A stretch of DNA of 50,966 nt from DUZB01 sp964407525. Its GTDB lineage: Bacteria; Desulfobacterota; DSM-4660; Desulfatiglandales; Desulfatiglandaceae. The stretch covers positions 1 to 50,966 of the forward strand of contig CAYOWC010000007.1 in the NCBI GenBank assembly GCA_964407525.1. The letters run 5' to 3'. Both the position numbers and the translations under genes were made by a program. Shown in pieces: positions 8,829 through 18,414 of the stretch. Each line of letters begins with the position of its first letter. Positions within the stretch are counted from its first letter, which is position 1. The notes under the pieces are model-generated. The model did no database searches, was not told the origin of the DNA, and saw nothing but the letters and a program-made list of their open reading frames with translations.

Positions 8829-8888
8829 TCCTTCTTAAATCTTCATTTTTCACTCTTCATTCATCATTCCGTTTTTCAGGAAAAACGC

Positions 8889-10007
8889 TTAATACCTCCA
8901 CCCCAGTTTGAAGAGAACCCGCGAGTCATAATTCAATTTTCCGACTGCCGGTTGGTTGACCCAATCGTAATTGAACTGAAGAGAGGTGAATAGATGATAA
9001 AACAGAGGCACACGAATTCCGGTCCGCGTAATTGCACGCCAGTTCTCGCTGTCCTGCAAACTGATATTCAAATCATCATGGTGGAAAAACTGCAGGTGTT
9101 TTTTGAAGAACCACATATCAAAGTCAAGAGCCCAGAAGGCTGCCGCATAGGACCTGGAATCGTTGCCATCCAGAAAATTCTGGGGTTTGCTATAATACTC
9201 CACAGCGTAGGAGGGACCTAATTTAAACGTCAGATTTTTCTCCTCGGAATGCCAGAACTGATAACCCGCACCGGCCGCTAGGGCACCCAGGAAATTCAAA
9301 TTGGAGAATTTGTCCTGCTGGCCCCGCGCATTCCCGAAAAGATACCATTTCTTGTTCAGGAATCGGTTGTAATCAAAATTAAGAAGCCCCTTATTCTCCG
9401 TTTCCACTCCCTTGTTCTTCTCGAAATATACCTCACCATAAAGGGCCATACGATGGGGGAATTTAGCAAGTCCCACGGTCAGATCTCCCGTATAGCTTTG
9501 TTTATTGGTATTCCCCTTTTGATAATCAATCCCTGCGCTTGCGCTGCCTGTCCATGTCCAGCTTGGGGGAGGTTTAAGCGGCGACATACTGGATACCTTT
9601 GACAGGGCAATCGGTTCCGTAGCAGGTCCGGTTTCGGGTTGCAGAATAAGCTCACCCGCTTCGGCTTTTACCGCCCTGCCCTTGATCATTTCTTTATCAG
9701 GAAGGGAAATCTCCAGCGTTTCATCCGAAGTAAGTTGTTCCACCTGGTCCCAGGCAATGGTGATCTTGCCGGCATAGGTGGTTTCCAAAACCAGCTTACC
9801 TGAATCCATGGAAAGAATCTTGCCCTGCAGTCGATCTCCATTTTTCATAATGACTTCGCCGGCCTTGGCTTCATCGAGTGAGAACCCCACAACAGAACAG
9901 ATGAGAAAAGCAACCGCAAAGACAATCCTGACAACTTTGGTGTTGAAAAGAGTATCTGAAAAACTTCTTTCCTGATGAACAAAACTGGCCATGGTTCTTT
10001 TTTTCAT
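8889..10007 (-). CDS. DUF481 outer-membrane protein
   Basis: A predicted outer-membrane beta-barrel of the DUF481 (YdiY-like, salt-induced) family, 372 residues. The start at 10007 is chosen because AGGAGGG precedes it. An N-terminal hydrophobic signal ends near DEAKAGEV. A repeated small-barrel segment follows (GEVIMKNGDRLQGKILSMD..., then KEMIKGRAVKAEAGEL...). From about residue 165 alternating aromatic strands lead to the C-terminal LFKLGWRY, with the terminal aromatic expected of a BAM-inserted barrel. The physiological role is not established. It is upstream of nuoA on the same strand, but a functional link is not evident. Confidence 0.8.
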   Translation of the reverse strand: MKKRTMASFVHQERSFSDTLFNTKVVRIVFAVAFLICSVVGFSLDEAKAGEVIMKNGDRLQGKILSMDSGKLVLETTYAGKITIAWDQVEQLTSDETLEISLPDKEMIKGRAVKAEAGELILQPETGPATEPIALSKVSSMSPLKPPPSWTWTGSASAGIDYQKGNTNKQSYTGDLTVGLAKFPHRMALYGEVYFEKNKGVETENKGLLNFDYNRFLNKKWYLFGNARGQQDKFSNLNFLGALAAGAGYQFWHSEEKNLTFKLGPSYAVEYYSKPQNFLDGNDSRSYAAAFWALDFDMWFFKKHLQFFHHDDLNISLQDSENWRAITRTGIRVPLFYHLFTSLQFNYDWVNQPAVGKLNYDSRVLFKLGWRY

Positions 10008-10426
10008 TCGAACAAAACCCTCCTGGAAATAATTCAACCGTGAACACGTCATCTTTAACGACTCAAGCAATGAAGACCGCACAAAAAGTTGGGTCGGAGT
10101 ATATCGACCCATCGTTTACGTGTCAATGTCAAAACCCAAACCAGATAATCCGGATGGGCATTAGGGTCTGGGCCTGAGTTTTCTTTCCTTTTTGTAAACG
10201 GTATTGCAGAAAAGTATTATTCTCCAACACAGGTCCCACTCCCATCAATCAACGAATTTCGCAAGATGCGTGCTGGCGGATACACATGCATTCCTATGTG
10301 AGCCATTTCGGTTGACATTTCAGCCGGCATCGACAAGACTCTCGCACAGTAAAATCCAACGAAAGAACTCAGCGAGCCTCACCCTTGTACCACTTGATTC
10401 AGTGGCCGTTGCACGGAACCCGTAAG
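10008..10426. other. Divergent intergenic region, no gene seen
   Basis: About 420 nt between the divergently read DUF481 and phosphopantetheinyl transferase genes. Promoters for both must lie here, but no convincing -35/-10 pair, operator or repeat could be picked out by eye. Confidence 0.5.
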
Positions 10427-11155
10427 ATGAATAGAGACGATAGCGACCGAATCAACGAACTTTTCGCCGCCGGCTCGCGCGATGTGACACCGGCACCCGC
10501 GCGTGATGCGGCAACCGTGCTGTATTTGCCGGTTTCACACGATCCCGAGGTGACAAAGCTCTGCGCGTCAGTCCTGTCGGATACCGAGCTGCAAAGAGCG
10601 GACCGCTTTATAAACGAATACGACAAAATCCAGTTTAAACAGCGCCGTGCGTTTCGTCGCTTTTGCGGCGCTACCGTGCTCCAATCGTCGCGGCCCTTAT
10701 CGCAGATCGTTTTCGAGGAGACAGAAAACGGACGTCCAACCCTTGACGATTTGCCGGATTTCTGGTTTAGTTTTTCTTCCTGCCGGTTTGGTTTTCTCGG
10801 GGCGTGGTCGTCGACACATGGAATCGGTGTTGACATCGAAGATCAAACGAGGAATCTGGAGGCTGTGGAACTCGCTCATCGGTTTTTTTTGGGAGCCGAG
10901 GCGAATGCTGTTGAAGGGGTAGAAGGCTTGGAGCGCCTACGGACTTTCTTCCAATTCTGGAGCCTAAAGGAAGCGGCGTTAAAATCCATCGGGGAGGGAT
11001 TGCCCTTCGGCCTCGATGTTTTCGAATTCGAGTTGGACCCAAATCTGCGTGTCGTTCATGCGCCCCCTGACCACGGTGGACCGGGGCAATTTGATGCCCA
11101 CATGATCGAGGGAACTGGCAGTTGCGCCGCTCTTGTCACCCGATGTGTGGCCTGA
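10427..11155 (+). CDS. 4'-phosphopantetheinyl transferase (Sfp type)
   Basis: Transfers phosphopantetheine from CoA to a serine of acyl or peptidyl carrier proteins. The magnesium and CoA motifs GIGVDIEDQTR and FWSLKEAALKSIGEGL are clearly seen in the C-terminal half. The N-terminal half carries RADRFINEYDKIQFKQRRAFRR, the usual substrate-side region. The start at 10427 gives 242 residues, the normal length for Sfp-type enzymes; an in-frame ATG at 10385 lacks a ribosome-binding site. No carrier-protein or polyketide genes are near. Codon choice looks somewhat more GC-rich than in the neighbours, which hints at transfer but was not measured. Confidence 0.85.
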   Translation: MNRDDSDRINELFAAGSRDVTPAPARDAATVLYLPVSHDPEVTKLCASVLSDTELQRADRFINEYDKIQFKQRRAFRRFCGATVLQSSRPLSQIVFEETENGRPTLDDLPDFWFSFSSCRFGFLGAWSSTHGIGVDIEDQTRNLEAVELAHRFFLGAEANAVEGVEGLERLRTFFQFWSLKEAALKSIGEGLPFGLDVFEFELDPNLRVVHAPPDHGGPGQFDAHMIEGTGSCAALVTRCVA

Positions 11156-11283
11156 TAAAGGGGGGAGATTAGCCGTTTGCAGAACAAGCCTTCCCGGGTG
11201 TTTCAAACCCGAATTGCCGTCCACAACCCACTTTCTACCGCAATCCAGTGCTCCAGGAATTCGTTCTAATGACCCAAATACCC

Positions 11284-11514
11284 TTATTTTGATTGTTTGC
11301 CCACATTTTTCTTGAAAAAGGTAATTTTGACCCAGGACCAGTTGAGTACAACATGGGCCACAACGCATGCAGCCAGAAACAGACCGCCTCCTTGGTGAAT
11401 GACTTCAAAAAGTTTATGGGGGATAGGCTTATGAAGCAGGCCTGTGCTCAACTGTAACAGAAACGAAAGGGCAAGGACTGTGTTTACTACTTTCAAGGCA
11501 TCCGACTTTTTCAT
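11284..11514 (-). CDS. Small DUF4405-like membrane protein
   Basis: A 76-residue protein with two membrane helices (about 7-25 and 42-60). Histidines at the helix ends and within them (LLHKPIPHK, EVIHQGGG, VVAHVVLNWSW) match the DUF4405 / cytochrome b561-like pattern, in which they can bind haem. An isolated two-helix unit could assemble as a dimer. It stands alone between two unrelated genes on the other strand. Confidence 0.65.
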   Translation of the reverse strand: MKKSDALKVVNTVLALSFLLQLSTGLLHKPIPHKLFEVIHQGGGLFLAACVVAHVVLNWSWVKITFFKKNVGKQSK

Positions 11515-11852
11515 GTTTTCTCCTTTGATCGGGGCAGAAAGGAAATTTGAGGAATAAAGATACTCAAATAATCAATTATATACTCAGATTCAGAACCTCG
11601 CAATATCTAATCAGTGATTTCCTGAAAAATGATACAATCACTTGTGCGCTCCGCTGGTAACTGGAACAAAGAATCACCCGGCAACAATTGTAGAGCAGAA
11701 AAAAAGATTGTTTTTGCCTCAAAAAGGACTATATTTTTGTGATTTCAAGCTTGTATCGTATGTTTTTTGGCAACCGGATCACGGATGCTGAATAACGTAC
11801 AACCAATGCCGAAAATTGACTTATTCTACCATTCAAGGAGGTTGTATCAAAC
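11515..11852. other. AT-rich intergenic region without a recognised gene
   Basis: About 340 nt between the divergently transcribed DUF4405-like and DUF2760 genes. It is rich in A/T runs and presumably holds both promoters. No repeat, RNA gene or clear promoter pair was recognised. Confidence 0.5.
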
Positions 11853-12623
11853 ATGGAGACGCAGAAAAAAATTTCCCAAAAACTCATTCTCTGGATATTC
11901 TTCTGGTTCCTGATTCTGGGATTTGGCCTTGCATTTGCGGGTTACTGGGAAATTGACAGCCTGAAAGCCACCCTCTCCCAATACCATCAGCAGGAATTCA
12001 GCAAGAAAGCTATTGCCCCGTTGGAAACAGCCCTTTTAATGGCCGAGAAAAACTATATATGGCAGCTTGTTGCCGGGAGTCTTGCCCTGACTGCACTGTT
12101 TCTTTGGGTCACTTTGCGTGCCTCTCTGAAATCCACGGTCGCCAAGAGCCTCCATGAAAAGACCTCCAAACCGGAAACAAAGAAACCCAGAAAGCCCCAA
12201 CCTCCACAAATAACCAAAGAAGAGAAAGAAAAACTGGAACGCCTGGAACGGGCAAAAACACTCCAGATGATCTCCTTATTACAGAGAGATGGGCGGCTCG
12301 TCGATTTTCTGGAAGAAGATCTCCAATCCTATGATGATGCACAGATTGGCGCTGCAGTCCGCACTATCCAACAATCGTGCCAGGACAGCCTGAAAAAATA
12401 TTTGAGCCCAACAGCGGTTATCGACCAGGACGAGGGAGAAGAAATCACTGTTGAAGCCGGATTTGACCCTGCGGCAATCAAGCTCACAGGAAATGTATCG
12501 GGGGAGCCTCCCTTTAAGGGGATTTTGCAGCATCGTGGATGGCGAGCCGCAAAGGTCGACTTGCCGACCCTCTCCGGAACGCAGGACCCCGGGATCATCG
12601 CACCTGCTGAAGTGGAAATATAA
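11853..12623 (+). CDS. DUF2760 membrane protein
   Basis: A 256-residue protein with two N-terminal transmembrane helices (about 11-32 and 68-88), a lysine/proline-rich linker, and a C-terminal DUF2760 domain. The domain has the family pattern MISLLQRDGRLVDFLEEDL, DDAQIGAAVR, a conserved Cys before LKKYL, GFDPAAIKLTGNVSG, PPFKG, HRGWRA and a terminal APAEVEI. A good Shine-Dalgarno (AAGGAGG) precedes the ATG. It lies upstream of two Hsp70-like genes. This three-gene neighbourhood is, as far as I recall, common in proteobacteria, which suggests a membrane anchor or client of the chaperones. No biochemical function is known. Confidence 0.85.
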   Translation: METQKKISQKLILWIFFWFLILGFGLAFAGYWEIDSLKATLSQYHQQEFSKKAIAPLETALLMAEKNYIWQLVAGSLALTALFLWVTLRASLKSTVAKSLHEKTSKPETKKPRKPQPPQITKEEKEKLERLERAKTLQMISLLQRDGRLVDFLEEDLQSYDDAQIGAAVRTIQQSCQDSLKKYLSPTAVIDQDEGEEITVEAGFDPAAIKLTGNVSGEPPFKGILQHRGWRAAKVDLPTLSGTQDPGIIAPAEVEI

Positions 12624-12659
12624 AACCAGGTTGAACGGTTCACGGTTAAGATTGAAGAA

Positions 12660-12688
12660 GCCGCAAAAAGGCGCAAAATTCGCAAAAA
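12660..12688 (+). repeat. Second copy of gccgcaaaaaggcgcaaaa repeat
   Basis: Almost identical to 1031-1060. It sits in the 210 nt spacer between DUF2760 and the first Hsp70 gene. The frame across the spacer stays open from the DUF2760 stop to 12842, but it has no usable start and I do not call a gene there. Confidence 0.55.
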
Positions 12689-12834
12689 AAATAGAACTAC
12701 GTTTAACAAAATCAATTGGTTATATCCGGAAAAATCGTTCCAACTGACTTTTTACGAGACCATCAAGATTTTGGGCAAGAAACGACTGATGGCCGATGCT
12801 GAAATCAGCGCCAGGGTTTTGAAGGAGAAACCAA

Positions 12835-14798
12835 GTGACTGAACCCACATATATTATAGGAATCGACCTAGGCACGACCAATAGCGTGGTNNNNNNNNNN
12901 NNNNNNNNNNNNNNNNNNNNNNNNNNNNNNNNNNNNNNNNNNNNNNNNNNNNNNNNNNNNNNNNNNNNNNNNNNNNNNNNNNNNNNNNNNTGACTGAACC
13001 CACATATATTATAGGAATCGACCTAGGCACGACCAATAGCGTGGTGGCCTACACAGAGGCTCAAATAGAGCCCGACAGGGAGCCTCGGATACGCATCTTC
13101 AATATTCCTCAACTCGTTGCCCCTGCCTCCATGGAAAGCAGAAGCACCCTGCCTTCTTTCGTCCTGTTGCCCGGCCCCCACGACGTTCCCCAGGGAGGGC
13201 TCCAACTCCCCTGGTCCAATGACAACACCATGGCAGTCGGACGTTTCGCCAGAGACCGGGGAGCCGAAATACCCCATCGCCTCATCGCCTCTGCTAAATC
13301 GTGGCTTTGCCATACCGGGATTGATCGTAACAAACAGATCCTCCCGTGGGATGGTCCGGATGACGTGGAAAAACTCTCGCCGGTGGAGGCCTCCGCCGCA
13401 ATTCTCAGGCACATCAGGGATGCGTGGAATTATACGATGGCAGCGGAAGATGAAAACCTTCGCCTGGAACACCAGGATGTTTTTCTGACGGTTCCCGCAT
13501 CCTTTGATGCAGTAGCAAGGGATCTGACCGTTGAAGCAGCCAGGATGGCCGGCCTATCAGGCAGTACCCTTTTGGAGGAACCCCAGGCTGCATTCTACGC
13601 CTGGATCAACGCCACCAGTGAAAATTGGCGTGATCAGGTAAAAGTGGGAGACCGCATCCTGGTAACGGATATCGGTGGTGGAACAACAGATCTTAGTCTC
13701 ATTGAGGTGTCTGAAGAAGAAGGGGAACTGGTCCTCGAACGGGTTGCCGTTGGGCAGCATCTCCTCGTTGGTGGTGACAATATGGACCTCACCCTGGCCT
13801 ATTCCATCGCAAACCGCATGGCAGCCAATGGTCGGAAACTGGATGCACACCAGATGCGTGGTTTATGCCACGCTTGCAGAGCGGCAAAAGAGTATCTATT
13901 TGAAAACCCGAGTGCGGAGAGCTTTCCCATCACTATTTTGAGCAGGGGAAGCAAATTGATCGGCGGATCCATCAAAACCGAACTGGTGCGAAGTGAAATG
14001 GAAGAAATCCTTGCAAACGGATTCCTTCCCCAATGCGACAGTACTGTCCAGCCAAAAGAACAGCTTCGCACAGGTGTAAGGGAACTGGGCCTTTCCTATG
14101 CCTCTGACCCGGCCATCACCCATCACCTGGCCTACTTTCTCAATCAGCAGAAATCAGGCGATACCGGCGCCATCTGTCCTACGGCGGTTCTCTTTAACGG
14201 AGGCGTAATGAAAGCGCAACGTTTAAGAAAACGCGTCTTGACCATATTGGGGACCTGGGCGGAAGATGCGGGCAGGGAACCCCCCAGAGAGATAGGAATC
14301 GATGACTTCGACCTGGCCGTAGCAAAGGGAGCAGCCTGCTATGGTCTTGCCAGGCGAGGCAAAGGAATCCGGATAAGAGGCGGCCTTTCAAGGACCTATT
14401 ACATCGGGATAGAGGCCTCCATGCCGGCTGTTCCCGGGATGCCGACCCCTGTCATGGCCTTGTGCGTAGCCCCTTTCGGTATGGAAGAAGGAACAGAAAC
14501 CTCCCTTTCAGGCAGGGAATTCGGACTGGTCGTCGGAGAACCCGTCCGGTTTGATTTCCTTGGTTCTACCACCAGGCAGACTGACAGTATTGGAACGGTT
14601 GTGGACGACTGGCAGGGAGACATTGAAAAAATCACCACCGTGGAAACGGTATTGGAAGGGGAAACGGGAACCTTGCTTCCCGTCACCATGGATATTAAAG
14701 CCACCGAGGTGGGCACCTTAGAGTTGTGGTGCGTATCTACGAAGAATGACCAGAAATTCCGACTGGAATTTAATGTCAGGGAAAGGACTGGAGGGTAA
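12835..14798 (+). CDS. Hsp70-family protein 1 (contains assembly gap)
   Basis: An Hsp70-like chaperone ATPase. The first codons (GTG at 12835 behind AAGGAG) encode TEPTYIIGIDLGTTNSV and are then interrupted by 100 N at 12891. Directly after the Ns the same 54-55 bases appear again and run on into the gene. If the repeat is collapsed the protein is 602 residues, with phosphate-1 motif GIDLGTTNS at 9-17, a phosphate-2 loop in VTDIGGGTTDLSL, and an adenosine-side segment with LFNGGVMKAQRLRKR. The substrate-binding part is short and the helical lid is absent. Its TAA overlaps the ATG of the second Hsp70 by one base, so the two are translationally coupled. Confidence 0.88.
12891..12990. other. Assembly gap (100 N)
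   Basis: Exactly 100 N, the conventional placeholder for a gap of unknown size. The sequence left of it (from 12836) and right of it (from 12991) is the same over at least 54 bases, starting tgactgaacccacatat. The two contigs therefore overlap and the gap is probably not real. Confidence 0.95.
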
Positions 14799-17605
14799 TG
14801 GGGCGCTATATTGTCGGCATAGACCTGGGGACTACCAATTCTGCCATCACGTATGTGGATATTGAAGCAATCGAAGAAGGCGGTCAACCAAGGGCCAGTA
14901 TCAAGATCCTGAAAATCCCCCAGTTTACCGCCCCCGGCGAGATCTCCAATCTGGAAATCCTTCCCTCATTCCTCTATCTTCCCGGAGACCATGAGCTTCC
15001 AAAAGGTTCTATGAAACTGCCGTGGGATTCTCAGTTGGAGAATATTGCAGGAACATTTGCCAGGGAACATGGCGCCAAGGTCCCCAAAAGGATGGTTTCT
15101 TCGGCCAAGAGCTGGTTGTGTCATCCCCGGGTGGACAGGGAAGCCCCCATCCTTCCCTGGGGTTCGGACGAAACCGTACGCAAGGTCTCCCCCATTACGG
15201 CCATATCCGCTTATCTGACGCATATCAGGGAGGCATGGAACCACAGCGTTGATCGCATCGAAGAACACCTTCTGGAGAACCAGACGGTCATTATTACCGT
15301 ACCCGCATCCTTTGATGAAGTGGCGCGCGATCTCACCGTAAAAGCCGCTTCCATGGCAGGACTCAAGAATATCACCCTGATTGAAGAACCCCTTGCCGCC
15401 TTTTACAGCTGGCTCTCTTTGCACGAAAAGGAATGGGAAGAATTCATTACACCGGGAGAGCTGATTCTCGTCTGCGATGTGGGTGGAGGAACAACAGACT
15501 TCACACTGATCACCCTGAAAAACAAGGACGGAAACCCGGTTTTTGAAAGGATCGCCGTGGGAGACCATCTGATTTTGGGTGGGGACAACATGGACCTTGC
15601 CCTGGCCAGGCGTTCAGAAGTACGTTTAAAAGGGTCGCAGAAAGCACCGATGAAAATGGACCGCTGGCAGGCCCTCTGCCACCAGTGTCGTGCTGCAAAA
15701 GAAGAAATCCTCATTGGAACAACCGATTCAAAAACCATCACTCTGGTGGGGGGAGGCCGCAAGCTCATTGCAGATACGGTTACCACAACCGTTTCTAAAG
15801 AAGAGGTTGAAGAAACCATTCTGGACGGGTTTTTCCCCCCCGTGTCCCCGGACGACACTTTGACTGAAATACCCCGGCAGGGAATCACGGAATTCGGTCT
15901 TCCTTACGCCCAGGACGCGGCCATCACCAGGCATCTTATCCGGTTCCTGGAACGGCATACCGAAGATATTGCCCATGCCCTTGAAGGGCACGATATAAAG
16001 CCCGATCTGATACTCTTTAACGGCGCCGCCCTCAAACCGATGAATGTCCAAGGCCGGATCAGCGATGCCATTGAAAAAAGGTTCGAAGGAAAAGAAGGAC
16101 TCCCCCCTACACGGGTATTGACAAATACCGAGCTGGATCTCGCCGTGGCCCTGGGGGCATCCTATTACGGATTGGTCAAGAAAGGACGAGGGGTCAGGGT
16201 GGACAGCGGCAGCGCCAGGGCCTTCTTTCTCCAGGTGCATCTCGAAGGGAATGGGGAAAAGCAAAACCTATCCGATGCAACCAAAGAAGAACGCGCCATC
16301 TGCCTTGTGGAACGCGGTATGCCGGAAGGAACAACCAACGAGCTTTCAGACAGAAAGTTTTCCGTCCTTGCCAACCAGCCTGTTACCTTCAATCTGTACA
16401 GTTCAAGTTTCAGATCAGGCGATGCGGTGGGAGACGTCATTACTGTCGATGACTCGATCACTCCCCTGCCCCCGCTGCACACGGTCATCAAATTCGGGAA
16501 AAAGGCAAAAGAGAGGTCGCTTCCAGTCCAGATAGAAGCCCATTACACGGAAATGGGAACGCTTGCCCTTTCCTGCCGATCCATGGCAAGTCCCCATAGA
16601 TGGAAGTTCCAATTCCAATTGCGTGAAAAGGCCCGAAACATTTCCGTAGCCGATGAAGAGGTCCTCGACCAGCAATTGATAGACCAGGCCATTGATATGG
16701 TACAACAGGCGTTCACGCAACAATCGGCTGAAACAAGTCCTCCGGGACTGGTAAAAAAAATTGGGAAAACAGTCTCCCTTCCCAAGGAAAAATGGCCGCT
16801 TGGCTTCATACGCGTTCTTGGAGACGAACTGCAGCCCCTGGCTACGGAAAGAAAGCGTGGGATTGACCATGAAAGCCGCTGGCTCAACCTCAGCGGATTC
16901 TGTCTGCGCCCGGGCTTTGGCGATGCCCTGGATGAACACAGGGTAAAAACCCTGTGGAAAATCCACCATAACGGCCCGCTCCATACAAAGAATGTGCAAG
17001 TCAGATCCGAATGGTGGGTATTGTGGCGAAGGGTTGCAGGAGGGCTCTCCTCAAGCGAACAGCGCCTGTTGTCTCAGGATCTCTCATCCCTTTTGAAATC
17101 TTCTAAAAAAGGAAAAAGTCAAAAAATCGCCCCTCAGGAACATCTGGAAGCCTGGATGTGCGTGGCCAACCTGGAGCGTATTTCGGTAGCAGACAAAACT
17201 GCCTGGGGAAACCTGCTCATGAAGACCCTCCAGGGTAAAAAGGTGCGCGCGCAGTATTGGTGGTCCCTTTCACGGATAGGATCCAGAGAACCCCTTTACG
17301 GGCCTGTCGATCTGGTGGTTGACCCACGAAAGGCAACAAACTGGATTGAGAAGATCCTCAAAAAAGACTGGCCCGACCCGAAGCCCGTGGGACTGGCCAT
17401 AGCCCAGATAGCAAGGCTTACGGGGGATAGGAAAAGAGAGCTGGACCCGGCGATTGTGGAGCAAGTGATTGCCTGGCTGACCCCGCACGACTGGGCACCG
17501 CCCCTTATTCAAACCCTGAGAGAAGTACGTCCCATGGAAGAGACGGAAAAAAACCTCATTTTCGGGGAATCGTTGCCTTCCGGCATCCGGATGCGTGTGG
17601 AATAG
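14798..17605 (+). CDS. Hsp70-family protein 2 with long C-terminal extension
   Basis: A 935-residue Hsp70-like protein. The nucleotide-binding domain (about 1-400) has GIDLGTTNSAI near the N-terminus, ITVPASFDEVARDLTVKAA, VCDVGGGTTDFTL and ILFNGAALKP. It is followed by a short substrate-binding sandwich that ends in FQFQLREKA. Residues about 620-935 form an alpha-helical extension, rich in Trp and Leu, that replaces the usual lid and resembles the DUF3731-type C-terminus of large bacterial Hsp70 paralogues. It is coupled to Hsp70 protein 1 by a one-base stop/start overlap, so a paired complex is plausible. No DnaJ or GrpE lies nearby. Confidence 0.88.
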   Translation: MGRYIVGIDLGTTNSAITYVDIEAIEEGGQPRASIKILKIPQFTAPGEISNLEILPSFLYLPGDHELPKGSMKLPWDSQLENIAGTFAREHGAKVPKRMVSSAKSWLCHPRVDREAPILPWGSDETVRKVSPITAISAYLTHIREAWNHSVDRIEEHLLENQTVIITVPASFDEVARDLTVKAASMAGLKNITLIEEPLAAFYSWLSLHEKEWEEFITPGELILVCDVGGGTTDFTLITLKNKDGNPVFERIAVGDHLILGGDNMDLALARRSEVRLKGSQKAPMKMDRWQALCHQCRAAKEEILIGTTDSKTITLVGGGRKLIADTVTTTVSKEEVEETILDGFFPPVSPDDTLTEIPRQGITEFGLPYAQDAAITRHLIRFLERHTEDIAHALEGHDIKPDLILFNGAALKPMNVQGRISDAIEKRFEGKEGLPPTRVLTNTELDLAVALGASYYGLVKKGRGVRVDSGSARAFFLQVHLEGNGEKQNLSDATKEERAICLVERGMPEGTTNELSDRKFSVLANQPVTFNLYSSSFRSGDAVGDVITVDDSITPLPPLHTVIKFGKKAKERSLPVQIEAHYTEMGTLALSCRSMASPHRWKFQFQLREKARNISVADEEVLDQQLIDQAIDMVQQAFTQQSAETSPPGLVKKIGKTVSLPKEKWPLGFIRVLGDELQPLATERKRGIDHESRWLNLSGFCLRPGFGDALDEHRVKTLWKIHHNGPLHTKNVQVRSEWWVLWRRVAGGLSSSEQRLLSQDLSSLLKSSKKGKSQKIAPQEHLEAWMCVANLERISVADKTAWGNLLMKTLQGKKVRAQYWWSLSRIGSREPLYGPVDLVVDPRKATNWIEKILKKDWPDPKPVGLAIAQIARLTGDRKRELDPAIVEQVIAWLTPHDWAPPLIQTLREVRPMEETEKNLIFGESLPSGIRMRVE

Positions 17606-17701
17606 AGATCTAAAACCCATACTGACAATCGTTCCTCCTGATAAACTTTCCTTGACAATAATCCGAATATCCGACATTCTGAATGACGGAGGTACGGAGT
17701 T

Positions 17702-17998
17702 ATGCCAAACACGACAATCAGGGTCGGAACACGGGGAACCGTCGTCATTCCAGCAAATATTCGTCGAAGCTACAGATTTGAAGAAGGGTCTCTCATTATT
17801 GCAGAAGCTCGTCCAGATGGAGTGCTTCTTCGCCCCGTAGTCGCGCTTCCCGTCGAGATCTACACTGAGGAACGGAAAGCCGAGTTCCTGTTAAATAACG
17901 CGGTCACTTCGAAGGACTATGCCAAAGCCGTAAAAGAGGTTCTCAAAATGGGACTTTCACCGGAAAACATTCTCCACAAAAAGCCCGAAAGCCCATGA
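17702..17998 (+). CDS. AbrB/MazE-type antitoxin
   Basis: A 98-residue protein. The N-terminal 48 residues form a SpoVT/AbrB swapped-hairpin DNA-binding domain (TIRVGTRGTVVIPANIRR, then YRFEEGSLIIAEARPDGVLLRP). The C-terminal half is helical and would wrap the toxin. It overlaps the downstream PIN gene by 4 nt (ATGA), the usual order of antitoxin then toxin. It probably autoregulates its own promoter, which should lie in the 96 nt behind the Hsp70 gene, although no clear operator was identified. Confidence 0.85.
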   Translation: MPNTTIRVGTRGTVVIPANIRRSYRFEEGSLIIAEARPDGVLLRPVVALPVEIYTEERKAEFLLNNAVTSKDYAKAVKEVLKMGLSPENILHKKPESP

Positions 17999-18414
17999 AA
18001 AAAGAAATCGTCTTTCTTGACGCAAACATTCTGTTTTCAGTTGCCTATGGAAGTACCAGCTTGAACAATCTATGGGAGCTCTCCAGGAAAAGGATATGCG
18101 TACTCTTGGCGTCTCAATACGTCATTGAAGAGGCGAAACGGAATCTGCCCGGCAGGGTGCAATTAGAAAAGTTGGATTCTTATTTGTCCAGCGTTGAGGT
18201 CGTTAACGAAATAGATCCCCACCTACCCTGCCCCATAGATCTGCCGGAGAAGGATATTCCTGTTTTAATGTCTGCTGTTTCCTCTGGTGCCGACTATCTC
18301 ATTACTGGCGACATAGCACATTTTGGAAAGTATTTCGGAAAGACTGTTATGGGAGTAGAAATATTAATGGCCCGCGATTATCTACAGTCGAGAATGCACG
18401 GTTCACGAACATAG
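17995..18414 (+). CDS. PIN-domain toxin (VapC-like)
   Basis: A 139-residue PIN-domain ribonuclease. The acidic residues are in place: FLDANILFS near the N-terminus, the ASQYVIEEAKRNL glutamate, and GADYLITGDIAHF at about 100-112. This makes it the toxin of a type II pair with the AbrB-like gene. The 3' end overlaps the 3' end of the convergent SpoT-like gene by 12 nt. Confidence 0.83.
   Translation: MKKEIVFLDANILFSVAYGSTSLNNLWELSRKRICVLLASQYVIEEAKRNLPGRVQLEKLDSYLSSVEVVNEIDPHLPCPIDLPEKDIPVLMSAVSSGADYLITGDIAHFGKYFGKTVMGVEILMARDYLQSRMHGSRT

Noticed and set aside
12624..12842. Open frame between DUF2760 and the Hsp70 gene that ends in ADAEISARVLKEKPSD.
   Set aside because: No usable start codon until close to the end, and it contains a dispersed repeat. 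It could be a decayed extension but is not supported as a gene.
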